Shown piece after piece: positions 23,550-31,167 of a DNA stretch of 64,000 nt (position 1 is the first letter of the stretch; every line of letters begins with the position of its first letter). A model generated the notes under the pieces. The model ran no database searches. It had not been told where the DNA came from and saw nothing but the letters and a program-made list of their open reading frames with translations. The stretch is from Chitinophagaceae bacterium (lineage in GTDB: Bacteria > Bacteroidota > Bacteroidia > Chitinophagales > Chitinophagaceae). The position numbers and the translations under genes were made by a program. Location of the stretch: positions 1-64,000 of the forward strand of contig CANGIY010000005.1 in assembly GCA_947454235.1 (NCBI GenBank). Direction: 5' to 3'.

Positions 23550-23573
23550 GAGCGGGAAAGGGAAAATGCGCGA
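23550..23573 (+). repeat. Purine-rich late-gene repeat, copy 1
   Basis: AGAGCGGGAAAGGGAAAATG-type sequence 26 bp before ATG 23599. It shares AGAGCGGGAAAGGGAA with five other copies, all on the same strand and all just before late genes. Confidence 0.6.
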
Positions 23574-23598
23574 CAAAAAGAACGATTAAATATTTTTT

Positions 23599-24525
23599 AT
23601 GAGAGATACATTAGTAAAGTATGGTATTGGCATAGTGATGTTTTGCATCACGATAATTGCGTGTTTAGCAGGGATTGCTCTTTTTTCGGGGAAATCGCTT
23701 GAGCCTTTTAATGGTATTATTCAAGGGCTGTTTGGCGTTGTGATGCTTATTGTCGGATACTACTTCGGTAGTTCTTCTTCCAGTGCGGATAAGACTGAGT
23801 TGCTGGCTAAGGCGAAGGATGCTTTGCCAAGTGCGAGTGAGGTTGTGCCGTTGTTGGGTATTGTTTTGTTGTTGGGGCTTGGCTCGTGTAGGTTGTTTAA
23901 AACGACTTCGAGAGATGCCCGGACGGCTGATACTGTTTTGGTGCATGATAGTACAAAATCAATCACTCGAAATTTTGACAGCACTTATGTAAGGATGAAT
24001 GATACCGCTATTAAAGTGGCGGGTGCTTCTTCTTCTATTTCTATTGATAGTTTGGTTTCTCTTATTGATTTCTGGCGTTCGGCTTATAATGAGATTGATA
24101 AATCAGGGCAACCACAAGGGATTGCCCCAACGGAGGGTTCAAAGTTGAATCTAACGGCGGCGGCAGTGGTTGATAATGGGCGGTTTGAAATTGCCCGGAA
24201 TGGTTCTTCTTCTATTGTCATAAGTAAAGGACGGGTTGAGTGTAAGTGTGATTCGCTGCAAATTGTTGTTAATGATTTGCGTAGCGTAATTCATATCACT
24301 GAGCGTGAGCGGGATAGTTTACAGGTTGCGATTGCTTCTTCTTCGCATGTTTCGGAAGTGACGAAGGTTGTGGAGCCGGTATTGCCTTGGTATCAACGTA
24401 TCTGGCGGAAATGCGAGGGTGTTTTTGCTTGGATTGGGGTTGTGGCGGTGCTGTGGTTTCTATGGCGACTTTATAAGAGGTTTTCGGTTGTGGGGTTGAG
24501 TGCTTTTGACCACCCGAATGTTTAG
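23599..24525 (+). CDS. Composite holin / unimolecular-spanin-like membrane protein
   Basis: 308 residues. Two hydrophobic helices (about 8-29 and 39-57) form a holin-like part. Residues 81-97 look like a lipoprotein signal with lipobox LGSC (Cys97), preceded by an in-frame GTG at 23845 and TTG codons. A helical, Ser-rich periplasmic segment follows, then a C-terminal membrane helix at about 273-290. Lipobox plus C-terminal membrane helix is the design of T1-type u-spanins, which link both membranes. Internal initiation might release a spanin from the same gene. Residues 169-178 (SGQPQGIAPT) are the translation of a REP hairpin. Inference, but it sits right before the endolysin. Confidence 0.5.
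   Translation: MRDTLVKYGIGIVMFCITIIACLAGIALFSGKSLEPFNGIIQGLFGVVMLIVGYYFGSSSSSADKTELLAKAKDALPSASEVVPLLGIVLLLGLGSCRLFKTTSRDARTADTVLVHDSTKSITRNFDSTYVRMNDTAIKVAGASSSISIDSLVSLIDFWRSAYNEIDKSGQPQGIAPTEGSKLNLTAAAVVDNGRFEIARNGSSSIVISKGRVECKCDSLQIVVNDLRSVIHITERERDSLQVAIASSSHVSEVTKVVEPVLPWYQRIWRKCEGVFAWIGVVAVLWFLWRLYKRFSVVGLSAFDHPNV
24106..24132 (+). repeat. REP copy inside coding sequence
   Basis: AGGGCAACCACAAGGGATTG followed by CCCC lies in frame within the holin/spanin-like gene and adds about nine residues without a stop. The same sequence is intergenic elsewhere in the prophage. Confidence 0.7.
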
Positions 24526-24566
24526 AATCAGAATTTTCAGAATTTCAGAATTGACGGAATTGGATT

Positions 24567-25031
24567 ATGACAAAGCAAGAATTTGTTGGGAAATACTGGA
24601 ATGCGGCGAAGGCTGCGTGTGCCGGGACTGGAATATTTCCGGAGACTTGTTTCTCGGAAATGGCTCTCGAGAGTGCTTGGGGTGCAAGTTACCTTACTGT
24701 TCATGCGAACAATTTTTTGGGCATAAAAAGTACAGACGACTGGGTTAAGCATGGCGGTAAAATTATTACGATGCATACCAAGGAGCAAAAGGAAGACGGT
24801 ACGCCTTACATTATTGAAGCTGACTTCAGGTTGTACGATAGTCCGGAGGATTGCTTCAAAAACTATGTGCATTTTGTCACTCAACCGCATTATATCGCTG
24901 CGGGCATTTTGAAGGCTAAAACGCCTGAAGACCAAGCGAAGGTGCTACAGAAAGCGGGTTATGCAACGGCTGTCAATTATGCTGATGTGATTATTAGCAT
25001 TATGCATGGGTTGAAACCGTATTTGAAATAG
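24567..25031 (+). CDS. Endolysin, N-acetylglucosaminidase (GH73-like)
   Basis: 154 residues, a single domain. FSEMALESAWGASYL places the catalytic Glu at 35, and NNFLGIKS and DFRLYDSPEDCFKNYVHF are further glucosaminidase signatures; it ends before a wall-binding domain. It cuts GlcNAc-MurNAc links in peptidoglycan at lysis. There is no signal peptide, so it depends on the holin-like genes just upstream. Confidence 0.88.
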   Translation: MTKQEFVGKYWNAAKAACAGTGIFPETCFSEMALESAWGASYLTVHANNFLGIKSTDDWVKHGGKIITMHTKEQKEDGTPYIIEADFRLYDSPEDCFKNYVHFVTQPHYIAAGILKAKTPEDQAKVLQKAGYATAVNYADVIISIMHGLKPYLK

Positions 25032-25048
25032 AGCGGTTCCGATTCGAA

Positions 25049-25072
25049 GAGCGGGAAAGGGAACGAGAGCGA
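25049..25072 (+). repeat. Purine-rich late-gene repeat, copy 2
   Basis: AGAGCGGGAAAGGGAACGAG form, continuing GCGATAAAAACGATTAAAA. It shares the downstream aacgattaaa with copy 1, so the duplicated block is longer than the core. It precedes ATG 25110. Confidence 0.6.
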
Positions 25073-25109
25073 TAAAAACGATTAAAATTTAAAAAATAAA
25101 CAGGCTGCT

Positions 25110-25694
25110 ATGGCTATTGATTCAAAAAAATATTTCGATGCTCATCCGGATGTGGATGTGTTCTATGTTAGTTCTGACGGTCAGCATTTTAAAACTGAAA
25201 ATGCGGCAGAAAACCAACAAAAAGTGGTTAACCGCCGGGCTGAAGAAGGTAAAGGCTCACGCGGTGTTGTGGCGACTGTCAGGAGGAATGAGGTTGCGGA
25301 AGCTGTCGCAAGCGAGACGCCAGATGCAAATGGCGGACAACCTGAATTGTCTCCGGTGGAAAAGCTTCAAGCAATAGTGGCTAAAGCTCAAAAGGCTTTT
25401 GATGATGCTACGGCATCGGGAAACAAGGACCTCATTGCAGATACGAAAAAAGTACTGTCTGTGGTTAAAATGGCATTGGGGAAAGCAGCTAAGAAAGGTG
25501 ATGCGGTAAGCACAGGCGGGACGCCTGCGCTAGTAGAGAAAGCTGATCCGGGTGCTGAAGTAAACACAGGCGGGACGCCTGCACTAGTTGAAGGCAATCA
25601 GAATCCGGAAGGCAATCCGAATGCTTCCGGAACGCCAGATGCAAATGGTGGTAATGGTGAAGAGGAACCTAATACCAGTGCGCCGGGAGCGTAG
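25110..25694 (+). CDS. Hypothetical structural protein with low-complexity tail
   Basis: 194 residues. The N-terminus (KYFDAHPDVDVFYVSSDGQHFKTENAAENQQ split at about 7-37) fits small Bacteroidota phage proteins with a HPxVDxFYxTSDG start. The C-terminal 65 residues are Gly/Asn/Pro-rich with two copies of TGGTPALVE, encoded by palindromic ACAGGCGGGACGCCTG hairpins at about 25508 and 25564. It lies between lysis and sheath genes and could be a decoration or spacer protein. No function is assigned. Confidence 0.55.
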   Translation: MAIDSKKYFDAHPDVDVFYVSSDGQHFKTENAAENQQKVVNRRAEEGKGSRGVVATVRRNEVAEAVASETPDANGGQPELSPVEKLQAIVAKAQKAFDDATASGNKDLIADTKKVLSVVKMALGKAAKKGDAVSTGGTPALVEKADPGAEVNTGGTPALVEGNQNPEGNPNASGTPDANGGNGEEEPNTSAPGA

Positions 25695-25699
25695 ATAGA

Positions 25700-25730
25700 G
25701 AGCGGGAAAGGGAAAGTGAGCGGGAGCGAC
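25700..25730 (+). repeat. Purine-rich late-gene repeat, copy 3
   Basis: AGAGCGGGAAAGGGAAAGTG then AGCGGGAGCGAC, 34 bp before the tail sheath ATG. This is the longest version, with an extra GCGGGAGCGAC unit. Confidence 0.6.
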
Positions 25731-25763
25731 AGCGAAATTTTAAAAACGTTTTAAACGACCTTT

Positions 25764-26927
25764 ATGGGTAGTGTAAATATTACAGAAGCCAATGGCCAGT
25801 TGGGGATTTTGGCGAATAGTGCAGACAATGTATTCGGTGTGGTTATTACCGGAGTGGTTGGTGATGGCTACGACTTGGGGAGTGTTCTCCTGGTCACGAG
25901 TTTGCCGAATGCGATATCGCAGGGTGTAACTGAGGCTAATTCACCTTTCTTGTATAAATTCCTGAAGGAATTTTATGATGAAGCGGGTAAGCCAACACAG
26001 TTGTACGTACTTCCAGTGGCGAACACAATGACGTATTCGTTGATTTGTGATAAGGATAATGCCGGGGGTATTTCTAAGTTGATTAACTATGCTCAAGGTG
26101 CTATTCGTGTGGCTTCGGTTATAGTTGATGACGCTGATGTGTACAGTCCGGTTGTAATTACAGGTGGTATTAATGCCGATGTATTGCCCGCAGCTGCGTT
26201 GCTACAGGCGGCAGCGACTTACTACGCTAACAAGGAAATGCCTTTCAGGGCTATCATTGCCGGGAGTAGTTTTAATGGTGTGGCTGGTGACTTGATTAAC
26301 CTCAATGGTTATTCTTACAACCGGGTTGGGATTATGCTTGGTGATGTAGTTAGTGGCGGAAATTGCGCGCTTGGTACGCTGATGGGCAAACTATCGACTA
26401 TGCGTGTGGTTGAGAAACTTTCGAAGGTAAAGACCGGAGCATTGGTAACGACATCTGCATTCCTGAATACTTCTTCGATGAATGATGATAGTACTGCGGG
26501 TGTGCCTGATGCGATTGCTGCTAAGGGCTACATCACGTGGTTTAAGTATCCGCTGCTTTCCGGTATTTTCTTTAGTGGTGACCCAATGGCTTGTGTAAGC
26601 ACAGACGACTATGGGATGCTTTGTCGCGGTCGAATTATGGATAAGGTTCGTTTGCTTGCCTATGGTGTAATGGTGAATGAGGTTGATGCCGATGTCGCGA
26701 CTGAAGAGGGCGGCACTATTGACGAAGCTTTTGCGACTTGGCTTGAGGGTCAGGTTGACCAGAAATTGAGCGGCATGGTCAGTGCCGGAGAAATTGATAA
26801 TTCTTCTGTTTCGGTTGACCGGGCGCATGTGCTTTCATCGGATAATAAGTTTTACCTCGCTGTGAAGGCGCGACCGAAGGGTTACCTGACGGATATTGAG
26901 GTGACGATTGGATACTCTACTGTGTAG
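25764..26927 (+). CDS. Contractile tail sheath protein (Mu gpL-like)
   Basis: 387 residues. The N-terminal GSVNIT..NGQLGILANSADNVFGVVITG strand region, a central Ala-rich domain with PFRAIIAGSSFNG, and the C-terminal strands FYLAVKARPKGYLTDIEVTIG follow the sheath layout. The conserved ending with IGYSTV joins neighbouring subunits. It precedes the tail tube gene, as in all myophages. The first 19 nucleotides are identical to the start of the 30497 gene. Confidence 0.85.
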   Translation: MGSVNITEANGQLGILANSADNVFGVVITGVVGDGYDLGSVLLVTSLPNAISQGVTEANSPFLYKFLKEFYDEAGKPTQLYVLPVANTMTYSLICDKDNAGGISKLINYAQGAIRVASVIVDDADVYSPVVITGGINADVLPAAALLQAAATYYANKEMPFRAIIAGSSFNGVAGDLINLNGYSYNRVGIMLGDVVSGGNCALGTLMGKLSTMRVVEKLSKVKTGALVTTSAFLNTSSMNDDSTAGVPDAIAAKGYITWFKYPLLSGIFFSGDPMACVSTDDYGMLCRGRIMDKVRLLAYGVMVNEVDADVATEEGGTIDEAFATWLEGQVDQKLSGMVSAGEIDNSSVSVDRAHVLSSDNKFYLAVKARPKGYLTDIEVTIGYSTV

Positions 26928-26942
26928 TTATGCGGGTCAGAA

Positions 26943-27007
26943 GACCTTTCATTTTGATAGACACAAGAGCCTGCCATTGGCAAACTCTTGCGCCAGTGAT
27001 GAAAGTC
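26943..27007. terminator. Long three-part hairpin after the sheath gene
   Basis: Stems nest symmetrically: GAC-TTTCAT (26943-26952) with ATGAAAGTC (26999-27007), CAAGAG (26964-26969) with CTCTTG (26985-26990), and TGCCA with TGGCA at the tip. It lies between convergent genes. No T-tract follows, so it may be a processing or protective structure rather than a terminator. Confidence 0.5.
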
Positions 27008-27018
27008 AAACTTCAGAA

Positions 27019-27261
27019 CTATCCTGCCAAGTAATCGTCTAGGAAACTATCCAAATATTCGTTTCCCATTGAAATGAACTCAACGATAAGCGTGGTTGAA
27101 TTCGTATTAGTGACAATTCTATGGAGTACTTTATAGCAAAAGTCATAACCAAGTGGGTCAGAAATGCAAATTATTTCTTCTATTGACGGTAACACAGGAA
27201 ATTCCCAATTGCCCATTTCAACATAGTGCTGATTTTCAATTTTAATTAACCTACAGGTCAT
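27019..27261 (-). CDS. Small hypothetical protein, inserted opposite to tail genes
   Basis: 80 residues on the minus strand between sheath and tube, where Mu-like phages have nothing. It contains IENQHYVEMGNWEFPVLPSI and an acidic end FLDDYLAG; no signal or membrane segment. Codon use looks natural. It is probably a moron expressed apart from the late operon. Not recognised. Confidence 0.55.
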   Translation of the reverse strand: MTCRLIKIENQHYVEMGNWEFPVLPSIEEIICISDPLGYDFCYKVLHRIVTNTNSTTLIVEFISMGNEYLDSFLDDYLAG

Positions 27262-27298
27262 AAAACGTTTTTTACAAAACTATCGAAATTTAAATAAA

Positions 27299-27733
27299 AT
27301 GCCAGCATTAAAATTCATTTTTGGGAAGGAAGTACAGTGGGACGACCTTTCGTTATATATCAGCGGGGTTTTCTGCTCTAAGTTTCAGGGTATTAAGTTT
27401 CGCGTGAACAATGACAAGGGGGAAGGCATGGGACAGGGCAACAACCCTTACTCTATTCAAAGCGGCAATAAAACTCGTGAGGGTTCTATGACGCTTTCAA
27501 AAAGTGCCTATGATTCTTTGTTTGACGCTGCTATCGCGGCAGGCGGTGAGGATATTACGGACTTGCAATTTGATATTACTATCAAATACAGGGCGAAAGG
27601 GAAAGACCGCGGTCTTAGAATTGTTAACCTTGTGGGCTGCGAGATTACTCAGTTTGAAGAGGGTATGATGCAGGGAGACAAGGAAATGAAAATTGACTTG
27701 CCGTTTAAGTTTTTGCGATTGGTTAGAGCGTAA
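27299..27733 (+). CDS. Tail tube protein (Mu gpM-like)
   Basis: 144 residues. The tube-like pattern starts MPALKFIFGKEVQWDDL. It continues through a loop KGEGMGQGNNPYSIQSGNKTREGSM (the long tube loop, about 41-65) to strands DLQFDITIKYR, and ends EMKIDLPFKFLRL. It forms the inner tube under the sheath. Position after the sheath supports the call. Confidence 0.85.
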   Translation: MPALKFIFGKEVQWDDLSLYISGVFCSKFQGIKFRVNNDKGEGMGQGNNPYSIQSGNKTREGSMTLSKSAYDSLFDAAIAAGGEDITDLQFDITIKYRAKGKDRGLRIVNLVGCEITQFEEGMMQGDKEMKIDLPFKFLRLVRA

Positions 27734-27757
27734 GTCGGCTTTCGAGAAACACGGCGT

Positions 27758-27997
27758 TTAGTTTGTCGGCTTAAACCATTCATTCAAACGGTCTGAAATG
27801 AATGATTCGGCTTCAACCAGAAACAGAGGATTCCCATGACCCTTCAATTTCCAATACGAAGGATGGAAACAGGAATTTTTATTGCTCCTTGGGATGAATT
27901 CAAAATAGAACGGGAATAAAAATTCATTCACAAACATTTTGACTGTTCGAGTGTTTTGAGTTTGAAAATGGAGCTTTTTAATTATTACTTTTTTCAT
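27758..27997 (-). CDS. Second small opposite-strand hypothetical protein
   Basis: 79 residues on the minus strand between tail tube and chaperone genes. It is rich in Phe and Lys with FVNEFLFPFYFEFIP and a C-terminal FISDRLNEWFKPTN. Like the 27019 gene it interrupts the late order and is probably an acquired moron. Not recognised. Confidence 0.5.
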   Translation of the reverse strand: MKKVIIKKLHFQTQNTRTVKMFVNEFLFPFYFEFIPRSNKNSCFHPSYWKLKGHGNPLFLVEAESFISDRLNEWFKPTN

Positions 27998-28109
27998 GCG
28001 ATTGTTTTCTTCAAAGATACATCGCTATTGGAGCTGAATCGTTTTATGATACTTGTCATAAAGAAGAAAAACAGCTCTCTCTATGCACTTAGTTTAAAAA
28101 AATAATCTT

Positions 28110-28472
28110 ATGTCGGTAAAAAAGGACGAAAAAGAGGTAAAAAAAGACTTGAAACCTGATTTGTCAAAGTTTCAGGGTTATCAGCTTGAGGCTGTTATTG
28201 ATAGTTGGAAAAAGAAGAACCCGGAAGGGGTTTTCTGGATTGTTTGGGATGGGCATATTGCTTATTTCAAAGAGCCGGACATTGACGAGCTGAATTGCTC
28301 AATGGCGGCTGAAAGTACAGAAAAGCCAATGGATTCGTTTTTGCAACTCGCGGACGATACTTTCTTGGGCGGCTCGGAACATATTTTCAAGAGCGCGAAA
28401 GGTAAGAAGGCGTTGTTCATGGCTATGCGCCGCAGGTACTTCAATGTGCAGGTGCAGATGGGGGAATTATAG
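28110..28472 (+). CDS. Tail assembly chaperone (G-like)
   Basis: 120 residues. It is helical and Lys-rich, with DGHIAYFKEPDIDELNCSMAA and KALFMAMRRRYFNVQVQMGEL at the end. It lies between tube and tape-measure genes, the fixed place of the G/GT chaperone pair. The stop follows the run GGGGG (28460-28464); a -1 shift there continues into the 3' frame listed next. It should wrap the tape measure during tail assembly and be absent from the virion. Confidence 0.75.
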   Translation: MSVKKDEKEVKKDLKPDLSKFQGYQLEAVIDSWKKKNPEGVFWIVWDGHIAYFKEPDIDELNCSMAAESTEKPMDSFLQLADDTFLGGSEHIFKSAKGKKALFMAMRRRYFNVQVQMGEL

Positions 28473-28633
28473 CCTCCGCTAAAGGAGGTCCGGAAGGTGA
28501 CCCTATTGGCTATTGCGTGGCGTTGTTGCAGTACTTCAATATGTATGAGGTTGGAATGACAAAACGGCAATTGGCTCAGAAGTTGGCTCACCTGAATTAT
28601 ATAAGGACTGAGGAGGCAAAAAGGAACTTGTGA
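28466..28633 (+). CDS. T-part of tail chaperone, reached by -1 frameshift
   Basis: The frame one base behind the G-like gene is open through the G-gene stop to TGA at 28633. It encodes GGPEGDPIGYCVALLQYFNM, then YEVGMTKRQLAQKLAHLNYIR and TEEAKRNL. It has protein-like composition and no start of its own in place. Slippage on GGGGG would give a product of about 171 residues. This is the classical G/GT arrangement of long-tailed phages, but the slip site and efficiency are inferred. Confidence 0.7.
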   Translation: MIASAKGGPEGDPIGYCVALLQYFNMYEVGMTKRQLAQKLAHLNYIRTEEAKRNL

Positions 28634-28853
28634 TTTTGGTTGGTTGTGTGTTGTTCTGAACATCCTTCTTTCCACTTTTTTTCTTGACAAAAAAAGTGGA
28701 GCAAAAAAGTCAAGGCAAAAAAAACGCGCTTGCACACAGCACCCACGCACGCTGCCGTTTTTTGCCATAGCCGCCCGATCGAGGTCGAGATGTTGGTGGA
28801 GTTGATTAAAAAAGAGCGGGAAACGGAAAGGGAGCGACATAAAATAATTTATC
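28634..28853 (+). repeat. Bacteroidota-type hairpin repeat before the tape measure
   Basis: TCCACTTTTTTT (28671-28682) pairs with AAAAAAAGTGGA (28689-28700), while CTTGAC (28683-28688) pairs with GTCAAG (28709-28714). The arms interleave, so a pseudoknot or two exclusive folds are possible. I recall similar sequences as dispersed repeats in Bacteroidota. The rest of the gap holds a purine-rich repeat copy and no gene. Confidence 0.6.
28814..28837 (+). repeat. Purine-rich late-gene repeat, copy 4
   Basis: AGAGCGGGAAACGGAAAGGG then AGCGACAT, ending 17 bp before the tape-measure ATG. One substitution in the AAAGGG core. Confidence 0.6.
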
Positions 28854-30497
28854 ATGCAGATTGATTTTCGGTTAAAAGGTTGGGATTTGGTTACTCCGGT
28901 CATGCAAAGGATGGGCGGGGTAGCCAATGCCGTTTATGGCAAGATGTCGGCTGGCATGAATAGTTTGGGTGAAGCTGCTAAGGGTGCATCGGTTAAGGTT
29001 GGGGATATGTTTGACAATATTAGCAAGGGTGCTTCTGGTGCCGGAGATAGTGTTGACAGGCTTAACAAACAACTGAACGATTTAGGTGGTGGAATGAGGG
29101 GCGGCGGCTTTGGTGCTGTGTTTGGCGGCACTATGGCGGCGGGCATGGTTCAATCGGGCGTTAGGCGCGCTGCTGATTTTGTTGCCGAACAGGCGAAGGA
29201 TGTGCATGATTTGGCAATGAACGCAAGTAAAATACAGGCTGATTTCAAATTGTTTGCAGGTGCAGGCGATGGCGAAAAGCTGTATAAGGACTTGAGTAAA
29301 TTCATCGAATGGAGCGTTTACGGTCCGGAGCTATACAAAGAGGCTGCGAATATGCTTCAGGTTAAAATGCCTGCTAACCTGATTGTTCCTAAACTGAATC
29401 AGATAGGCGACATTACAGGTGGCGATGCTGAAAAGACGCACGGTTTTGCTTATGTGTACGGTCAGACTAAAATACTTGGTCACTTGCAAATGAAGGATTA
29501 CCAGCAGTATTTAAATGCGGGTTGGAATCCACTGGACGCTATCAATCTAATGAATGGTACGCCAATGAACAAATTGTTGGACATGGTTTCTGCGGGTAAG
29601 GTTACTTCAGCCATGATTGATAGGGCAATGGAGTATGAGACTGCGCCGGGCGGGCGGTTTTATAATCGTTTGCGGATAATAGGTGATACTCCTTACGGTC
29701 GTGAAGAGGCTATGCGTGGTAGCACTGAGCAAAATAAGCAAAGGTTTGGTGAGTCGTTGCTGCCTGCCTACAATGAGTTTTTGACTAAACTGAAGCCTAT
29801 CGTAGATGATATGCCTAATTTCTTTAACGAAATTCAACCCAAAGCAAATGAGTTGATTTTAAATTTTGGGGAAATGGTGAAATACACTTACGACCACAAA
29901 AAGCAAATTGGTGAGATACTTGGTTACGTTGGCGATGCGGCAAAAATATATGCAGCTTATAAATTTGGTACTGGTGTAGTAAATGCAGGCGTCTCAATGG
30001 CTGCGGGCATTGGTGAAATAATGACTGCGGGCATAGCAGGAACAACTATCGCAGGTATAGGCATTGGAGCATTAGCATTAGCCGCTTGGGAGCTATATCA
30101 AGGATACAAAAAAGGTCAAGCGGAAAAAAATGAAATTAGCAAGGGTGCTTCCAAGGCGGAACCAGTAGGTAAAGCAATGGGAGTTTCTTTGAGCGATTTG
30201 AATAATGCCTCGAGTAAAAATGCGATTGAGGTCGGAGGTCACGATTGGAACTCTAAGTTCAAGCCCGGTATGATGGTCGGTGATTCGTTGCCTAAGCCTA
30301 AGAAAGACACATCTGCCATTGCTGATGTTACGGACAGTATTGTTGGCGGTGGTGGTAAGAATGTGACGTTTAACTTTTATAAGGAGCTTGTGAACCAAAC
30401 GGTTCATGTTGGCAAGGTGGAAGGTGTTAAGGATGTTACTGTTTCGGCGGTTGAACAGGTGATTTTTAGATTGATGGCACAAGGAAAGAATGTGTAA
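28854..30497 (+). CDS. Tail tape measure protein
   Basis: 547 residues, the longest tail gene here. It starts QIDFRLKGWDLVTPVMQRM, then a Gly/Ala-rich helical region, then conserved MNASKIQADFKLFAGAGDG. Around 380-420 lie hydrophobic Ala/Gly helices (IAGIGIGALALAAWELYQG), a likely membrane-insertion segment. It sets tail length and may help DNA entry. It follows the chaperone pair and its stop overlaps the next start (ATG shares the last A of TAA). Confidence 0.85.
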   Translation: MQIDFRLKGWDLVTPVMQRMGGVANAVYGKMSAGMNSLGEAAKGASVKVGDMFDNISKGASGAGDSVDRLNKQLNDLGGGMRGGGFGAVFGGTMAAGMVQSGVRRAADFVAEQAKDVHDLAMNASKIQADFKLFAGAGDGEKLYKDLSKFIEWSVYGPELYKEAANMLQVKMPANLIVPKLNQIGDITGGDAEKTHGFAYVYGQTKILGHLQMKDYQQYLNAGWNPLDAINLMNGTPMNKLLDMVSAGKVTSAMIDRAMEYETAPGGRFYNRLRIIGDTPYGREEAMRGSTEQNKQRFGESLLPAYNEFLTKLKPIVDDMPNFFNEIQPKANELILNFGEMVKYTYDHKKQIGEILGYVGDAAKIYAAYKFGTGVVNAGVSMAAGIGEIMTAGIAGTTIAGIGIGALALAAWELYQGYKKGQAEKNEISKGASKAEPVGKAMGVSLSDLNNASSKNAIEVGGHDWNSKFKPGMMVGDSLPKPKKDTSAIADVTDSIVGGGGKNVTFNFYKELVNQTVHVGKVEGVKDVTVSAVEQVIFRLMAQGKNV

Positions 30498-31120
30498 TGG
30501 GTAGTGTAAATATTTCGTTGGCGGCTGTATGGGAACAATTGAGCGCGGGTTCTGCTTTCAAGCCAGAGTTTGCGGCTGTTTTGGGTGGTATTAATGATAG
30601 TACCCGGAGGGTGTATAGTGACACGGGTGCTGAATATTATACTACAGGGGATAACGGGAATGAGGTTCACATGCCTGTAAAGCTTCGCTATAAGGATGCA
30701 GCGGGGGTGTTTCAGGAATATTACTTACCACTGCCATTGGTTTCATTTACTGCGAATAAGCATTTTGTTGATACTCCACTTACTGACAGAGCCGGTATGG
30801 TTGCCGAATACATCAATACTAATAATATAGTGGTTCGTGTTCGTGGCATCGCGATTAACCCGCCATCGTCGGATGGGCGTAAGTCGCACAAGGATAGGCA
30901 GTATCCTGAAGGGTTAATGAATGATTTGGCGATGTTGTTTAGTACTCAGACTCCAATGGAATTTATTTGCGCTGCGACTGACCCATTGCTTAAGCCGCTA
31001 GGTGGTATGGTGACTCTTCGAGATTATGAGGTGCCAGACAAGCAAGGGGTTGTTGAGGCGAGAGCATACTCTATGACGTTTCATAGTGATAGTGTTTTTG
31101 AATTGAATGATATTGATTAG
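30497..31120 (+). CDS. Baseplate-associated protein (DUF6046-like)
   Basis: 207 residues. Strands such as HMPVKLRYKDAAG, FQEYYLPLPLVSFTANK and IVVRVRGIAINPPS are followed by FHSDSVFELNDID. The series agrees with a protein found after the tape measure in Bacteroidota phages (DUF6046), taking the place of gpN-like proteins in Mu. Its first six residues MGSVNI equal those of the sheath. The family name is tentative; the baseplate position is firm. Confidence 0.6.
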   Translation: MGSVNISLAAVWEQLSAGSAFKPEFAAVLGGINDSTRRVYSDTGAEYYTTGDNGNEVHMPVKLRYKDAAGVFQEYYLPLPLVSFTANKHFVDTPLTDRAGMVAEYINTNNIVVRVRGIAINPPSSDGRKSHKDRQYPEGLMNDLAMLFSTQTPMEFICAATDPLLKPLGGMVTLRDYEVPDKQGVVEARAYSMTFHSDSVFELNDID

Positions 31121-31133
31121 GGAGCATATAAAA

Positions 31134-31158
31134 GAGCGAGAAACAAAGCGGGAGCGAA
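31134..31158 (+). repeat. Purine-rich late-gene repeat, copy 5
   Basis: A diverged copy, AGAGCGAGAAACAAAGCGGG then AGCGAAAAAAAG, ending about 8 bp before ATG 31168. Confidence 0.5.
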
Positions 31159-31167
31159 AAAAAGAAA

